This document shows, piece by piece, positions 1 to 8,857 of a DNA stretch of 64,000 nt (its first letter is position 1; every line of letters begins with the position of its first letter). The notes below the pieces were generated by a model. The model was not told where the DNA came from and did no database searches. It saw only the letters and a list, made by a program, of their open reading frames with translations. The translations under genes were made by a program, and so were the position numbers. The stretch covers positions 24,071 through 88,070 of the forward strand of contig SVGS01000012.1 of the NCBI GenBank assembly GCA_015056205.1, written 5' to 3'. This DNA is from Clostridiales bacterium. Its GTDB lineage: Bacteria; Bacillota; Clostridia; Christensenellales; Aristaeellaceae.

Positions 1-342
1 CTCCAGAAATACGGCTTCCGCCCCGTCGATCGGATCTCCCGACAGGCTGGCTACGGCAAAGGTCATCTCCCGCGGCGTCACGTTTTCGGGCAGCTCCGCC
101 GTCGTATAGACCCAGGAAAAGAACTGATCCAGCTCCTCCCGGTTGATCCCATGCGCCTTCTCCGTGTCCGCCGGCGCGGTTTCCGCCGCGGCCGTCTCCG
201 CCGTCTCCGTCTGATTCGCTCCCGTGGTCTCCGCCGCTTCGGCAGCCGCCCGGCCGCCGCTCCGGACCGGGTTTCCTCCCCAAATCAGCCATCCGGCCAG
301 TACCAGAGCCAGTCCTTTTTGCCATCCCGCTTTTCCGTTCAT
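1..342 (-). CDS. N-terminal part of a secreted protein of unknown function (runs off window)
   Basis: Reading the minus strand from an ATG at 342 gives 114 codons open to the window edge. The protein starts with a Lys-containing n-region (MNGKAGWQKG) and a hydrophobic stretch LALVLAGWLIWGG, which reads as a signal peptide or N-terminal anchor. An Ala/Glu/Thr-rich linker (about residues 30-62) follows, then a folded-looking part with the sequence REELDQFFSWVYTTAELPENV. The linker suggests an exported protein tethered to the cell surface. I do not recognise the family; the rest lies outside the window. Confidence 0.7.
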   Translation of the reverse strand, partial: MNGKAGWQKGLALVLAGWLIWGGNPVRSGGRAAAEAAETTGANQTETAETAAAETAPADTEKAHGINREELDQFFSWVYTTAELPENVTPREMTFAVASLSGDPIDGAEAVFLE

Positions 343-433
343 ACTGTCAGCCTCTTTCCGTCCTTTCCCGGGTTTCTGATTCCCGGATTGTTCCAGCCGT
401 CTCTTTCCGGCCGCGCGCGTGCGGACTTCTGAA

Positions 434-464
434 AGCAGCCGGACAGGTAATCTGTCCGGCTGCT
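434..464 (-). terminator. Hairpin downstream of the Asp-rich adhesin gene
   Basis: A perfect 12-bp stem (434-445 pairing with 453-464) with a 7-nt loop lies just beyond the stop codon of the gene ending at 483. The T-rich tail on the minus strand is short, so it could be a weak intrinsic terminator or an mRNA-stabilising hairpin. Confidence 0.55.
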
Positions 465-482
465 GCATGATTTTTCAGGCCC

Positions 483-3332
483 TCAGGTGGCGTCCGCCCA
501 GACCGCCGTCACCGTCACAACCTCATTCTTCAGGTAGTACCGGTCGCCGGGGTTGTACTGCGTGTCAGAGGCGGGATTCGGAGCCACCCACTTCTCGTTG
601 TCCTTCTTCACGGTCTGGATATTCCAGTACAGGAAGGTGTGGCCTTCCCATTCCGGCGCGTCCAGCAGCTTCGGCGCGTTGGTCAGCACGGAGCGCACCA
701 CATAGGGATCGGTCGACCCGTTGATCGTGCCGCCTTCCGGATAATAGGTGATCACGGAAGGAACCCGCTCCAGCGTCACGGACAGCATAACGCCGCCGCC
801 CCGCGGCACCGTCAGATAATACTGTCCCTTCGAATTCCGCCCCAGCTTCACCTTCGTGTCGGTTCCGTTGAATGCGTTCTTTACCCGGTATCCGAAGGGC
901 AGGTTCACCTTCATGGTCACTTCGTCGCCCTGATGGGCTACATTGTATCCCTCATAATCATAGGTGCCCTCGGTCCACAGCTCGCCCAGTTCCGGCTGCT
1001 CCACCTTGATGATGTACTGAATCTCCTGCTCGAATTCCTCATCTGCGCCCAGGAGCTCATACTGCCATTCACCCTTGTCATCCATATAGCTGTGATACCG
1101 CTCCGCCAGATTGCCGTTTTCATTCTCCTCGATTGCCCAGACCGTGAGCGTGACTCCGTCCGTCACTGTCCGCTCATCCAGCAGCACGCTGGCCAGCTCG
1201 CCGGACACCGTTCCATCCACGATGACATCCATCTTGCTCTTCTCATAGGGCATATCGATGACGATTCCGCCCTCTTCAGCCGTCACATCACCCACGACTT
1301 CAATGCGGGTCGTATCTTCCGTTTTTTTGGATTCCTCCGTCTGCTTTTCCTTCCAGACATTTCCGAGGCTGTCATACCAGATCACGTCATTCCCGTCAAA
1401 ATGCCGATACTGCTTAACCTTGATCTCTTTCCCGTTTTCATCCGTGAAGGTATACCACTTGTAATATTCGTCGTCATTGATCGGCATCTTAATATCCAGG
1501 TCTTCTGTTTCCGTTGGTCTCCAACTGGAAACCACGATCCCATCACCCGACGAAACCACATCTCCGTTTACGAAAAGATCAATTTCTCCTCCGTTATTGG
1601 ATGTGCTGATCGCTGTGGCACTCTTTCCGCCCTTCGCTTCAACCCCGCCGTCCAGAATATCAACGTCCACGGATGTTTTATCATCCTTTACAAAAATGGA
1701 AAGCCCTGTAGCGTCTTCTCCGCCTTCCGCGTAGATTCCTTCGCCGACGGTAACATCAACCTTGCTTTCACCGTTAGCATACACTCCCATACCAATGACA
1801 TCTTTGTCTCCGGTTACCGAGATGTCTCCTTCCACGGTGCCCTCAACCGTACTGCCCTTCTCAGCATCGATTGACACACCGGTTGCCAAATAATATCTAT
1901 CATCCTTTTTTGTTTTTTGAATTGGGTCATCTTTCCCCAGCAAGGTTTCATCCTGGGTGACAGAGATAGATCCGCCGACCGTAAAGCTTACGTCTCCGCC
2001 GTGATGTGCATTGGCATTAATACCGGTTGCAAACTGCCCCGCTTTTACATTGAGATCTCCGCCGACCTTGAGCTCCGTTGTTCCATAAAAAGCTTCTTCG
2101 TTAGCACCGGTTGCCCTATTTTCTCCCGAGACAGAAAGATTCTTTTTGATATCCACCGAGGCCAGCGCGTCGTCACCGGCATACTCCCGTACACCCGTAA
2201 CAGGGTCGCCTTTTCCATCAGTCTTCTGGTTTACATTCACATCACCGGTAACTTCGACCCTCGTCTCGCTGCTCTTCACATCGCTGGAAATATTAATGCC
2301 TTTTTCGGCAAATTCACCGGTTACATTAAGATCGCCATTCACCTTAACCGTCGTCTTCCCGGGAATTCCTTTTGCAACCTCTTTTTTTGCTCTTAGAAAT
2401 TTGCCGTTTTTATCATAGTATACCTTATACCGTGTTCCGTCAGGGAAATGGATCCATTTAAATATCGTTCCCTTCTCATCTCCCTCTTCATCAGAAGGCT
2501 TTTCACCACCCACTTCCGCAAACGTAAGATCAAGTGCTCTGACTTCTTCCTCGGTTGCATCTTCACTCTCTTCATTATCCAGATCATAACCAACATCAAT
2601 GCCGCTTCTCTCGGCGTTTATATTCTTTGTCTCAACCTTTACATTGCCGCCGCCATTATCAATATTAACAGCAATATCTGCTGTAACATTATCGACTTTC
2701 ACATCGACTCTGCTGTTTTTCCCTTCAGTATCAATATCGATTCCGGTAGAAGGATTATCTCCCGTTGCTACAGCTTTTACGTCTCCCGCGTCTACTGTAA
2801 CATCGCCGTTTTCTGATTCGATATCAATTCCGGTAACAGCTTTACCGGTTGCTGTTACATCATCGACATCTGCATCCACCGTTCCGCCGTTCTTAGCTTC
2901 GATATTGATCGCTTCGTCAGCATATTTCATGTCTTTTGCTGTAACATCATCCGCATCCAAGACCACGTCACTGCCATGGTCAGCAACGATATCGATCGCG
3001 GATCCTCCCTCAGAGGTCACATCTTCCGCATCCACAACCACAACAGCGTCGTGATCTGCATCGATATCAATCGCAGCTTTACCAGCATCCAGATTTGTCG
3101 CGGTGACGTCTTCCACATCCACCACCGCGACTCCGCCGGTATTAGCGTCGATATCGATCACAGGAACTCCGTCGGCCGATACATCACCCTCATCGACAAC
3201 TTTCTTTTCCCCGTTATTGACATCCACGTCAATCGGCGGATCATCCGCCAGCACTCCCGCCGCATAGGACAGCATCATGGTCAGCGCCAGCAGCAGCGCC
3301 AGAATCTTTCCAAACTTTCTGTTCAATTTCAC
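483..3332 (-). CDS. Large secreted Asp-rich repeat protein, probable adhesin
   Basis: A 949-residue exported protein. It starts at GTG 3332, preceded by GGAGATC. Residues 1-29 are a signal peptide (LALLLALTMMLSYAAGVLA). Residues 30-260 are an imperfect repeat of about 22-28 residues with cores such as VDVEDVTA, VDAEDVTS, LDADDVTA and repeated AIDIDAD/GIDIES, extremely rich in Asp and Val. Residues 330-620 carry longer repeats of the type VGGDLNV, VTGDVNV, VEGDISV, which look like parallel beta-solenoid rungs. The C-terminus resembles a Listeria-Bacteroides (InlB B-type) repeat: YYPEGG...GHTFLYWN...VTVTAVWADAT. No LPXTG motif or C-terminal membrane helix is visible, so it may be released or bound non-covalently. 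Adhesin or matrix function is inferred; the acidic repeats could also bind calcium. Confidence 0.8.
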   Translation of the reverse strand: MKLNRKFGKILALLLALTMMLSYAAGVLADDPPIDVDVNNGEKKVVDEGDVSADGVPVIDIDANTGGVAVVDVEDVTATNLDAGKAAIDIDADHDAVVVVDAEDVTSEGGSAIDIVADHGSDVVLDADDVTAKDMKYADEAINIEAKNGGTVDADVDDVTATGKAVTGIDIESENGDVTVDAGDVKAVATGDNPSTGIDIDTEGKNSRVDVKVDNVTADIAVNIDNGGGNVKVETKNINAERSGIDVGYDLDNEESEDATEEEVRALDLTFAEVGGEKPSDEEGDEKGTIFKWIHFPDGTRYKVYYDKNGKFLRAKKEVAKGIPGKTTVKVNGDLNVTGEFAEKGINISSDVKSSETRVEVTGDVNVNQKTDGKGDPVTGVREYAGDDALASVDIKKNLSVSGENRATGANEEAFYGTTELKVGGDLNVKAGQFATGINANAHHGGDVSFTVGGSISVTQDETLLGKDDPIQKTKKDDRYYLATGVSIDAEKGSTVEGTVEGDISVTGDKDVIGMGVYANGESKVDVTVGEGIYAEGGEDATGLSIFVKDDKTSVDVDILDGGVEAKGGKSATAISTSNNGGEIDLFVNGDVVSSGDGIVVSSWRPTETEDLDIKMPINDDEYYKWYTFTDENGKEIKVKQYRHFDGNDVIWYDSLGNVWKEKQTEESKKTEDTTRIEVVGDVTAEEGGIVIDMPYEKSKMDVIVDGTVSGELASVLLDERTVTDGVTLTVWAIEENENGNLAERYHSYMDDKGEWQYELLGADEEFEQEIQYIIKVEQPELGELWTEGTYDYEGYNVAHQGDEVTMKVNLPFGYRVKNAFNGTDTKVKLGRNSKGQYYLTVPRGGGVMLSVTLERVPSVITYYPEGGTINGSTDPYVVRSVLTNAPKLLDAPEWEGHTFLYWNIQTVKKDNEKWVAPNPASDTQYNPGDRYYLKNEVVTVTAVWADAT

Positions 3333-3384
3333 TTTGATCTCCTTCCCGCCGCATAACGGCGTCCCGTGAGAAATAAAGACAGCG

Positions 3385-3399
3385 CTGACCTGAGGTCAG
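3385..3399. promoter_or_regulatory. Odd-centred palindrome CTGACCTGAGGTCAG, candidate operator
   Basis: A 15-bp palindrome with 7-bp perfect arms around one central base lies just downstream of the minus-strand promoter for the gene at 483-3332, about where transcription would start. That placement fits a repressor site. The cognate regulator is not identified. Confidence 0.4.
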
Positions 3400-3406
3400 T
3401 GCCATC

Positions 3407-3438
3407 ATGATATCAGATATGTCTCAACCATCTGTCAA
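3407..3438 (-). promoter_or_regulatory. Candidate sigma-A promoter for the Asp-rich adhesin gene
   Basis: On the minus strand a consensus TTGACA (complement of 3433-3438) is followed 17 nt later by TGATAT (3410-3415), or 20 nt later by TATCAT. The surrounding DNA is clearly AT-rich compared with the neighbours. The -35 is strong, the -10 ambiguous. Confidence 0.45.
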
Positions 3439-3592
3439 TAATTATTACTTTTTTTTAACATTTTTCCAAACTTTTCTTGCGGTAACGTTTCCGGTCCGGC
3501 TTGAACCGGTTTCCCTTTTCCCGTATAATGCTTCTGCGGCAGAAACCCGGCCTGCCGCAGAAATGAACCCATCACACTGCACGAGGTGTTCT

Positions 3593-4714
3593 ATGCGGAA
3601 CCTGTCCAGACGGTTTTTCCTGATGCTCCTGTCCCTGGTCATCCTGCTGCCTGTCCTGTCCGCCGAAGCCTCCGGCTCCTGGCAGACCTTTACGGAATCC
3701 ACGGTGCCGGACACGCTCGGCTTTCTGGTCCAGGAGTATACCGGCACGGTCACCGTCACCTTTCTGGGCGACTGCACGCTGGGAGGAGAGGAACGGTCGC
3801 GCAGCAGCGCTTCCGGATTCGTCCGGACCATTGAAAAGAACGGTTACGGATGGCCTTTCCGGAATCTGCTGACGCTGACCGGTTCCGACGATCTGACCGT
3901 CGCGAATCTGGAAGGGGTTCTCTCGGACCGGGATCTGAAGAAGCACAGGGTCCGAAAGGAATATAACTTCATCGGCCCCTCCGCCTATACCCAAATCCTG
4001 CGGGAGGGTTCCGTTGAATGCGTTACCCTCGCGAATAATCATTCTCACGATTATGATACCGTCGGCTATCAGGATACCAAAGCGGCCCTTAAAGACGCGG
4101 GGATCGCCTATTTCGGAACCGACTGCCTCGCTGTATGGGAAAACGAGGACGGTCTCCTGATCGGTTTTCTCGGCGTTTCCGGCTCCCTCTCCGGAAACCG
4201 GGCCAAAGACTATCAGAAAAAAGCGGAGCTGCTGAAAAGCATCGGCTGCTCCGCCATCATCACCGTCATGCACGCCGGGACGGAATATGAATACACGCCG
4301 GACGCTTATCAGGAGCAGATTGTCTCCCAGGCCGTCAAGGCCGGCTGCTGCCTGGTGGTCGGTCACCATCCCCACGTCATTCACGGTTTCAATATTGTGG
4401 AAGGGATTCCCGTAGCCTACAGCCTCGGCAACTGCTCCTTCGGAGGCAATGCCCGTCCGCGGGATTTCGACGCGCTGGCGCTGCGGGCGGATCTGCATTT
4501 CGAGGAGGGCATCCTGACCGGCACAACCCTCCACTTTTATCCTCTTTCCATTTCCGGAAGCTCCCGGACCAATGATTACTCGCCCGTTTTTCTGAAAGGC
4601 GCGGAGGCGGAACGGGTGCTGCGGAAAATGACGGATTCCACCGGCTTTGACCTCGGCTCCTTTGATGAATCGGCCGGAGCGGTCATTACCGTTCCGGCGC
4701 TGTCAGCCGATTAA
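3593..4714 (+). CDS. CapA/PgsA-family metallophosphatase-like secreted protein
   Basis: A 373-residue CapA-family protein, named after the poly-gamma-glutamate capsule factor and sharing a metallophosphoesterase-like fold. I chose ATG 3593 because GAGGTG lies just upstream and a signal peptide follows directly (RRFFLMLLSLVILLPVLSAEA); an open frame extends further upstream without these signals. Family motifs are in order: TFLGDCTLGG, ANLEGVLS, TLANNHSHDY, VMHAGTEYEY, VGHHPHVIHG, and AYSLGNCSFGG. It is probably cell-surface. The usual pgsB/pgsC neighbours are missing, so a role in capsule synthesis is not supported here. It overlaps the convergent DUF3990 gene by 12 bp. Confidence 0.85.
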   Translation: MRNLSRRFFLMLLSLVILLPVLSAEASGSWQTFTESTVPDTLGFLVQEYTGTVTVTFLGDCTLGGEERSRSSASGFVRTIEKNGYGWPFRNLLTLTGSDDLTVANLEGVLSDRDLKKHRVRKEYNFIGPSAYTQILREGSVECVTLANNHSHDYDTVGYQDTKAALKDAGIAYFGTDCLAVWENEDGLLIGFLGVSGSLSGNRAKDYQKKAELLKSIGCSAIITVMHAGTEYEYTPDAYQEQIVSQAVKAGCCLVVGHHPHVIHGFNIVEGIPVAYSLGNCSFGGNARPRDFDALALRADLHFEEGILTGTTLHFYPLSISGSSRTNDYSPVFLKGAEAERVLRKMTDSTGFDLGSFDESAGAVITVPALSAD

Positions 4715-5227
4715 CCGCTCCAGTTCCCGGGCAAACGCTTCCTGATAGGCTTTCTGTTCTTTTTCCATCTCATCGGATGAAATGCGGCTGATCCGCTCCG
4801 CTCCGGTCCAGCGAAGCTGAGAGGCCGCTTTTTCTGTCTTGATCACGACCTGGGTATATTCCGGCCCGATCAGGAGCAGCCGCATCGCAGTCTCCGGCTC
4901 CAGCAAACCGCTGCTGATCATTCCCAGCGTATCAAAAATCGTGTCGTTGGCAATCGGCCCCAGCACCACATCCACCGCCAGGCCGTCCTTCAACCTGCGG
5001 TTCTGAAAAATATACTGAAACCATTCCTGATTCCGGGTGAACCGGTGAATCAGAAGCCCCCGCTCATCCAGTTCGTATTCATTCACCACCGCGTTGTTCC
5101 CGGCCCAGCGGCGGGTAAAATCCCGGTCCGGCGTCAGATAGAAGCCCCATCCGAAGTCCGCGTTTTTCCGTCCGTGATGGATATCCGGATTCCGGATCTC
5201 CCGGTCGCTCGTATGATACAGCTTCAT
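4703..5227 (-). CDS. DUF3990 family protein (ADP-ribosyltransferase-like fold)
   Basis: A 174-residue protein matching the DUF3990 pattern: KLYHTSDREI, then NADFGWGFYLTPD, a NEYELDE strand, QEWFQYIFQNRR, a VVLGPIANDTIF block, and a late VIKTEKAASQLRW. DUF3990 is grouped with ADP-ribosyltransferase-like folds and often sits in toxin-antitoxin-like pairs with small DUF3791 proteins; this is family knowledge. No DUF3791 partner is visible. It is the last gene of the lexA-small protein-DUF3990 string on the minus strand, about 126 nt after the small gene. GTG 5230 is an alternative start directly before the chosen ATG. Activity is unproven. Confidence 0.75.
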   Translation of the reverse strand: MKLYHTSDREIRNPDIHHGRKNADFGWGFYLTPDRDFTRRWAGNNAVVNEYELDERGLLIHRFTRNQEWFQYIFQNRRLKDGLAVDVVLGPIANDTIFDTLGMISSGLLEPETAMRLLLIGPEYTQVVIKTEKAASQLRWTGAERISRISSDEMEKEQKAYQEAFARELERLIG

Positions 5228-5353
5228 CACTCCGTCTGTTCTCCCCTCTCCTTCCGCAACCGAATCACGGTAAACAGCTGCGTCCGCTACCTGCTTTTTT
5301 CCCCGGCCGCTTTCATCCGCGCTCCGCGGAATCCACTTTGCCGGGAAAAGCTG

Positions 5354-5614
5354 TCAGCCGGCGTACCGGTTCTCCGTCCATCCGTACCGGCCGTACGCTT
5401 CCCCGCTCCGGCCCGACGCGGCCTGCGCCTGCCAGGGAGCCCATTCGCCCGGACGATAGCGGCAATCCCCGGCCCGGGCCACCTTCATCCCGTTCCGCGC
5501 GCGGTCCCACTCCGCCATGAAGGCGGACGGATCCGGCCGGTTGAACATCATCTGATCCATCTCCTGCCGGTCCGGCATGGCATACGGATAATACGTTATC
5601 CTGCTGTTTTCCAT
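5354..5614 (-). CDS. Small hypothetical protein co-encoded with LexA
   Basis: An 86-residue protein beginning MENSRITYYPYAMPDRQEMD. ATG 5614 is chosen because GGGAGGAAAGACAG sits right before it; that ribosome site begins 3 nt after the lexA stop, so the two genes are almost certainly co-transcribed. The chain is soluble, rich in Arg, Gly, Trp and Tyr, with a C-terminal stretch of aromatic and glycine residues (AYGRYGWTENRYAG). I do not recognise a family. Its place behind lexA suggests an SOS-linked role, or an antidote or partner for the DUF3990 protein downstream. Both ideas are inference. Confidence 0.65.
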   Translation of the reverse strand: MENSRITYYPYAMPDRQEMDQMMFNRPDPSAFMAEWDRARNGMKVARAGDCRYRPGEWAPWQAQAASGRSGEAYGRYGWTENRYAG

Positions 5615-5632
5615 CTGTCTTTCCTCCCTCAC

Positions 5633-6250
5633 TCACAGGTCCTTCAGCACTTTGATGGCTACGCCCTGAATCTCAAACTCCCGGCCGAACATCCGTTCTT
5701 CCGGATCCCAGCCGCTGTTCTCCGCCCACAGAAAATACCCTTCGTCATCCCGGCACAGTCGCTTCACCGTGCTCCCGGAACCCCGGATATAAGCCAGCAC
5801 GATATCGTCCACCCGGGCGGACTTCCCGGCCGCGCAGATGATCACATCCCCGCTGTCGATCCCGGCGTCCACCATGGACTCCCCCGAAACCTTCTGAACG
5901 GAAAACTCCCCTTTCCGCCCGTCCACGAAAAACGGCGGAATGGATACGATGGATTCAACCACCCCGTCCACCTCGTTCGGCGCGCCGGCCGCCGTGGCCT
6001 CGGCATAGGTCTTCGCCAGCCGGGGATTCAGATCGATCTTGTCCAGCAGGGCGGTCCGGATCTCCCCCTTCTCGTACTGAATCATCCCCAGCCGGTCCAT
6101 CGCCTTCAGATAGCCGTACGCCCCGGAGCGGCTCATGGTAAACTCCCGCGCGATCTCCGCGGTGCTGGGCGTCGCGCCGCCGTTGGCCATCGCGTATTCC
6201 TCCGCAAAAGCCTTGATCCGCTTCATCAGCTCCTGATCCTTTGACCGCAT
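5633..6250 (-). CDS. lexA: LexA SOS repressor
   Basis: A 205-residue LexA: N-terminal winged helix (about 1-70, with STAEIAREFTMSRSGAYGYL as the recognition region), a linker with the Ala-Gly self-cleavage site in TAAGAPNE (about residue 88-89), and the S24 peptidase domain with catalytic Ser in SGESMVDAGI and Lys in STVKRLCR. It represses DNA-damage genes and is cleaved after RecA activation. A 28-bp palindrome covering a GAAC-N4-GTTC core lies 14 bp upstream of its start, so autoregulation is expected. Downstream on the same strand are a small unknown protein and a DUF3990 protein. Confidence 0.95.
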   Translation of the reverse strand: MRSKDQELMKRIKAFAEEYAMANGGATPSTAEIAREFTMSRSGAYGYLKAMDRLGMIQYEKGEIRTALLDKIDLNPRLAKTYAEATAAGAPNEVDGVVESIVSIPPFFVDGRKGEFSVQKVSGESMVDAGIDSGDVIICAAGKSARVDDIVLAYIRGSGSTVKRLCRDDEGYFLWAENSGWDPEERMFGREFEIQGVAIKVLKDL

Positions 6251-6263
6251 GTCCGTCCTCCGT

Positions 6264-6291
6264 TCTATCGTGAACAGCTGTTCACGATAGA
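6264..6291. promoter_or_regulatory. LexA operator (SOS box), perfect 28-bp palindrome
   Basis: Every one of 14 base pairs on each side matches across a centre between 6277 and 6278. The core TGAACAGCTGTTCA fits the Gram-positive SOS box pattern GAAC-N4-GTTC. It lies directly upstream of lexA, so LexA autorepression is the simple reading. The dyad is much longer than the core needs. Confidence 0.85.
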
Positions 6292-6331
6292 TATATTAGC
6301 ACCTTTTTTCCGCTTTTTCAAGAGGGAAATC

Positions 6332-6367
6332 AAAAAAGCCGGGAGCCTTTTCCGGGCTTCCCGACTT
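6332..6367 (-). terminator. Intrinsic terminator of trpS
   Basis: On the minus strand, just past the trpS stop, an 11-12 bp GC-rich stem (one bulged A) is followed by six T residues (A run at 6332-6337). This separates trpS from the lexA operon. Confidence 0.8.
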
Positions 6368-6391
6368 TCCTGATTCCGGTCGATTCGTCTG

Positions 6392-7504
6392 TCAGATGCC
6401 GGTTTCCTTCAGCATCTTCTCCCATTCTTTGATAATGGACCGGTCTTCAAAATAATTGATCCGCATCGCCTGCCGCACCCGGGCCAGGGTCGCATTGGTC
6501 TTTTCCACTGCCCGCGCCGTGCCGGCCTGAATGATCTCATACACCGCGCCGATATCCTTTTCCCACTTCGCGCGCTCCTCGCGGATGGGAGAAAGCGTTT
6601 CCTCGAGCACCTGAATCAGGAACTTTTTGCAGGTGCCGTCTCCCAGGCCGCCCCGGCGATAATGATCCTTCATTTCCTCCAGATTCGCGTAATCCGGCAG
6701 ATAGCGGCTGAAATGCTCATCCGTGCACAGCGCGTCCAGATAAGTGAACACGACGTTCCCTTCCGTATGGCCCGGATCCTCAATTTTCAGGTGCTGAGGA
6801 TCGGTAAACATTTTCCCGTTGACCTGTTTCTTCACGGTCTTGGCATTGTCGGACAAATAGATGCAGTTCCCCAGGCTCTTGCTCATCTTGGCCTTGCCGT
6901 CCACGCCGGGCAGGCGGCGCTGCGTCTCGTTTTCGGGAATCATGGCCTTCGGCAGCACCAGCGTTTCCCCATAGGTTTTGTTGAACTTCTCCACGATCTC
7001 CCGGGTCTGCTCGATCATGGGCAGCTGATCCTCTCCCACCGGCACCACCGTCGCGTCAAAAGCGGTAATATCAGCCGCCTGGGAGACGGGATAGGTAAAG
7101 AAGCCGGCTGGAAGGCCTTCATCCGCAAAGCCCCGCATCTGAATTTCCGCTTTGACCGTGGGATTGCGGCTCAGCCGCGCGGTCGTGACCAGATTCAGGT
7201 AGTAGAAAGTCAGCGCGTGCAGCGCCGGAAGGGCTGACTGAATGCAGATGGTCGTCTTCTCCGGATCAATGCCGACCGAGAGATAATCCAGCACCACGTT
7301 GATAATGTTCTCCCGGATTTTCCCCGGATTATCCGCGTTGTCCGTCAGCGCCTGATCATCCGCGATCAGAATATTGATTTCGTCAAATTTTCCGGAGTTC
7401 TGCAGCTCCACCCGGCGCTTCAGGCTGCCCACATAGTGGCCGAGATGCAGCCGGCCTGTCGGCCGGTCTCCGGTCAGAATGATCTGTTTCTGTGCTTCGC
7501 TCAT
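6392..7504 (-). CDS. trpS: Tryptophan--tRNA ligase
   Basis: A 370-residue class I aminoacyl-tRNA synthetase that charges tRNA-Trp. The HIGH-type signature is seen in [16 protein letters not shown] at the N-terminus and the KMSKS loop in [16 protein letters not shown] near residue 200. The open frame extends 14 codons upstream, but ATG 7504 has GGAAGAG just before it and matches the usual TrpRS N-terminus. No T-box leader was seen in the upstream 200 nt. A candidate extended -10 lies at 7537-7545. Confidence 0.95.
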   Translation of the reverse strand: MSEAQKQIILTGDRPTGRLHLGHYVGSLKRRVELQNSGKFDEINILIADDQALTDNADNPGKIRENIINVVLDYLSVGIDPEKTTICIQSALPALHALTFYYLNLVTTARLSRNPTVKAEIQMRGFADEGLPAGFFTYPVSQAADITAFDATVVPVGEDQLPMIEQTREIVEKFNKTYGETLVLPKAMIPENETQRRLPGVDGKAKMSKSLGNCIYLSDNAKTVKKQVNGKMFTDPQHLKIEDPGHTEGNVVFTYLDALCTDEHFSRYLPDYANLEEMKDHYRRGGLGDGTCKKFLIQVLEETLSPIREERAKWEKDIGAVYEIIQAGTARAVEKTNATLARVRQAMRINYFEDRSIIKEWEKMLKETGI

Positions 7505-7536
7505 ATTCTCTTCCGTCCTTTCCGTCCAATGGCGGT

Positions 7537-7545
7537 ATTCTATCA
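7537..7545 (-). promoter_or_regulatory. Candidate extended -10 (TGATAGAAT) for trpS
   Basis: The minus strand has a TGn-type extended -10 about 33 nt before the trpS start codon. No good -35 is obvious. Confidence 0.3.
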
Positions 7546-7710
7546 CAGTTTCCCGGATTAATCCAGCTTCGCGGGAAATCCCCCATAAGCTTTCCGGGAA
7601 AATTTCCTGATATTCTCTTTGAAAAATCTCCGCTCCGTCTTGGGAAGGCTCCGGTTCCGCCTTGCCGGCCCGGCCCCGAACAGCAGGTTGGTTCCGGTTT
7701 GTTTCCCCGC

Positions 7711-8676
7711 TTACCGTTTGTTTTCCGGCCGCAGCTCCCCGGAAAAGCGAAGCAGAATCTCATTGGCAGGTTTTCCGTAGGTGCAGTATCCGTTCTGATC
7801 CGGTCCCGTCTGTTCCGGGTAGAGCCGGGTCGCGCTCCAGTCCCACCATCCGGTTCCCCGAATCCACGGATTCGCCTTCAGCGCCGCGATGAACGCCTCA
7901 TACCAGCGCGCCTGGGTTTCCGGATCCGTGCCTTCCCCGAAACGCCAGTCATTGGGACGGGTGTCGCTCTTTTTCCGGGAGGGGCATCCGCATTCCATGA
8001 ACAGGAAAGGCTTTCCTTCCCGTTCACAGACGGAGCGGATTCTCACAAAATTCTCCTCCAGCTGATGGATCGGATAGTATCCGGAGGATGAGATCAGATC
8101 CAGCGCGTCCCACCAGGACACATTGCCTTCCTGATACTTGTCGCAATTATAGGTAATCGGTCCGTGGTAAATTGCCCGCACGCGCGCGATCAGATGCCGC
8201 CATTCCTTTTCCCGGCTGTCCGTGCCGACCGTTTCGCATCCGATGCACAGCATGTCCGTCCGGTTTTCCTCCGCCATTCCGGCCACGCGGCAGACATGTT
8301 CTTCCCAGGAGGCAAACCATTCCGCCCATCCGGGTTCCGTAGGAACGTCCTGATCAAAAAAGCGGATGTAAGCCCGCCAGTAGCCGTCTCTGCAATTGAC
8401 CATCGCTTTCAGAATCACGCGCAGCCCGAGCCGTCCGGCTTCCGCGCAGACCGCCCGGACATCCTGCTCATCCATCACGTCCGGATGTTCCGAATCAATC
8501 CGGGTGGAATAGGTATGATCCTGCCAGGCGCACACCGGCAGAATGATCGCGTTGCAGCCGGTCGTCCTTTTCATCTCCGCCAGGGACCACTTCCAGCCGT
8601 TCCCCTGCGTAAAGCCTCTTTTTTCACAGAATCCCCAGGTATACGCATTCAGAAACACCTCGCCGGCCTGTTTCAT
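7711..8676 (-). CDS. Glycoside hydrolase, GH113-like (endo-beta-mannanase type)
   Basis: A 321-residue (beta/alpha)8-barrel protein without a signal peptide, so probably cytoplasmic. The order of strands and motifs resembles GH113: [16 protein letters not shown], then [11 protein letters not shown] with the likely acid/base Glu, [12 protein letters not shown] followed by [16 protein letters not shown], and [12 protein letters not shown] with the likely nucleophile Glu, and [14 protein letters not shown] near the end. GH113 enzymes cut beta-1,4-mannan or related oligosaccharides. A cytoplasmic form would act on imported oligosaccharides. A relative in another clan-A family cannot be ruled out. 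Confidence 0.75.
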   Translation of the reverse strand: MKQAGEVFLNAYTWGFCEKRGFTQGNGWKWSLAEMKRTTGCNAIILPVCAWQDHTYSTRIDSEHPDVMDEQDVRAVCAEAGRLGLRVILKAMVNCRDGYWRAYIRFFDQDVPTEPGWAEWFASWEEHVCRVAGMAEENRTDMLCIGCETVGTDSREKEWRHLIARVRAIYHGPITYNCDKYQEGNVSWWDALDLISSSGYYPIHQLEENFVRIRSVCEREGKPFLFMECGCPSRKKSDTRPNDWRFGEGTDPETQARWYEAFIAALKANPWIRGTGWWDWSATRLYPEQTGPDQNGYCTYGKPANEILLRFSGELRPENKR

Positions 8677-8785
8677 CTGTCCGCTCCTCCGTTCCGTTTG
8701 TCTGTGCCTTCCCTCTCCGGCCCTTCGCAGTCCGGATTCTTCCCGTCCCGCTCCGCCGGCCGCTGTTTCGCTCTGTTTGCCCGAT

Positions 8786-8814
8786 AATATATAATATCTT
8801 CAGCGGTTTGGCAA
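8786..8814 (-). promoter_or_regulatory. Sigma-A promoter for the GH113-like gene
   Basis: Minus-strand TTGCCA (complement of 8809-8814), 17-nt spacer, TATATT (complement of 8786-8791). It sits about 110 nt before the start codon at 8676. Confidence 0.6.
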
Positions 8815-8857
8815 CAGGAAATGAATCAAAGCTTTCGACCTTAAGCTGACGTTTATA

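Noticed and set aside
7505..7710. T-box leader upstream of trpS
   Set aside because: No specifier hairpin or T-box core sequence was seen in the 200 nt.
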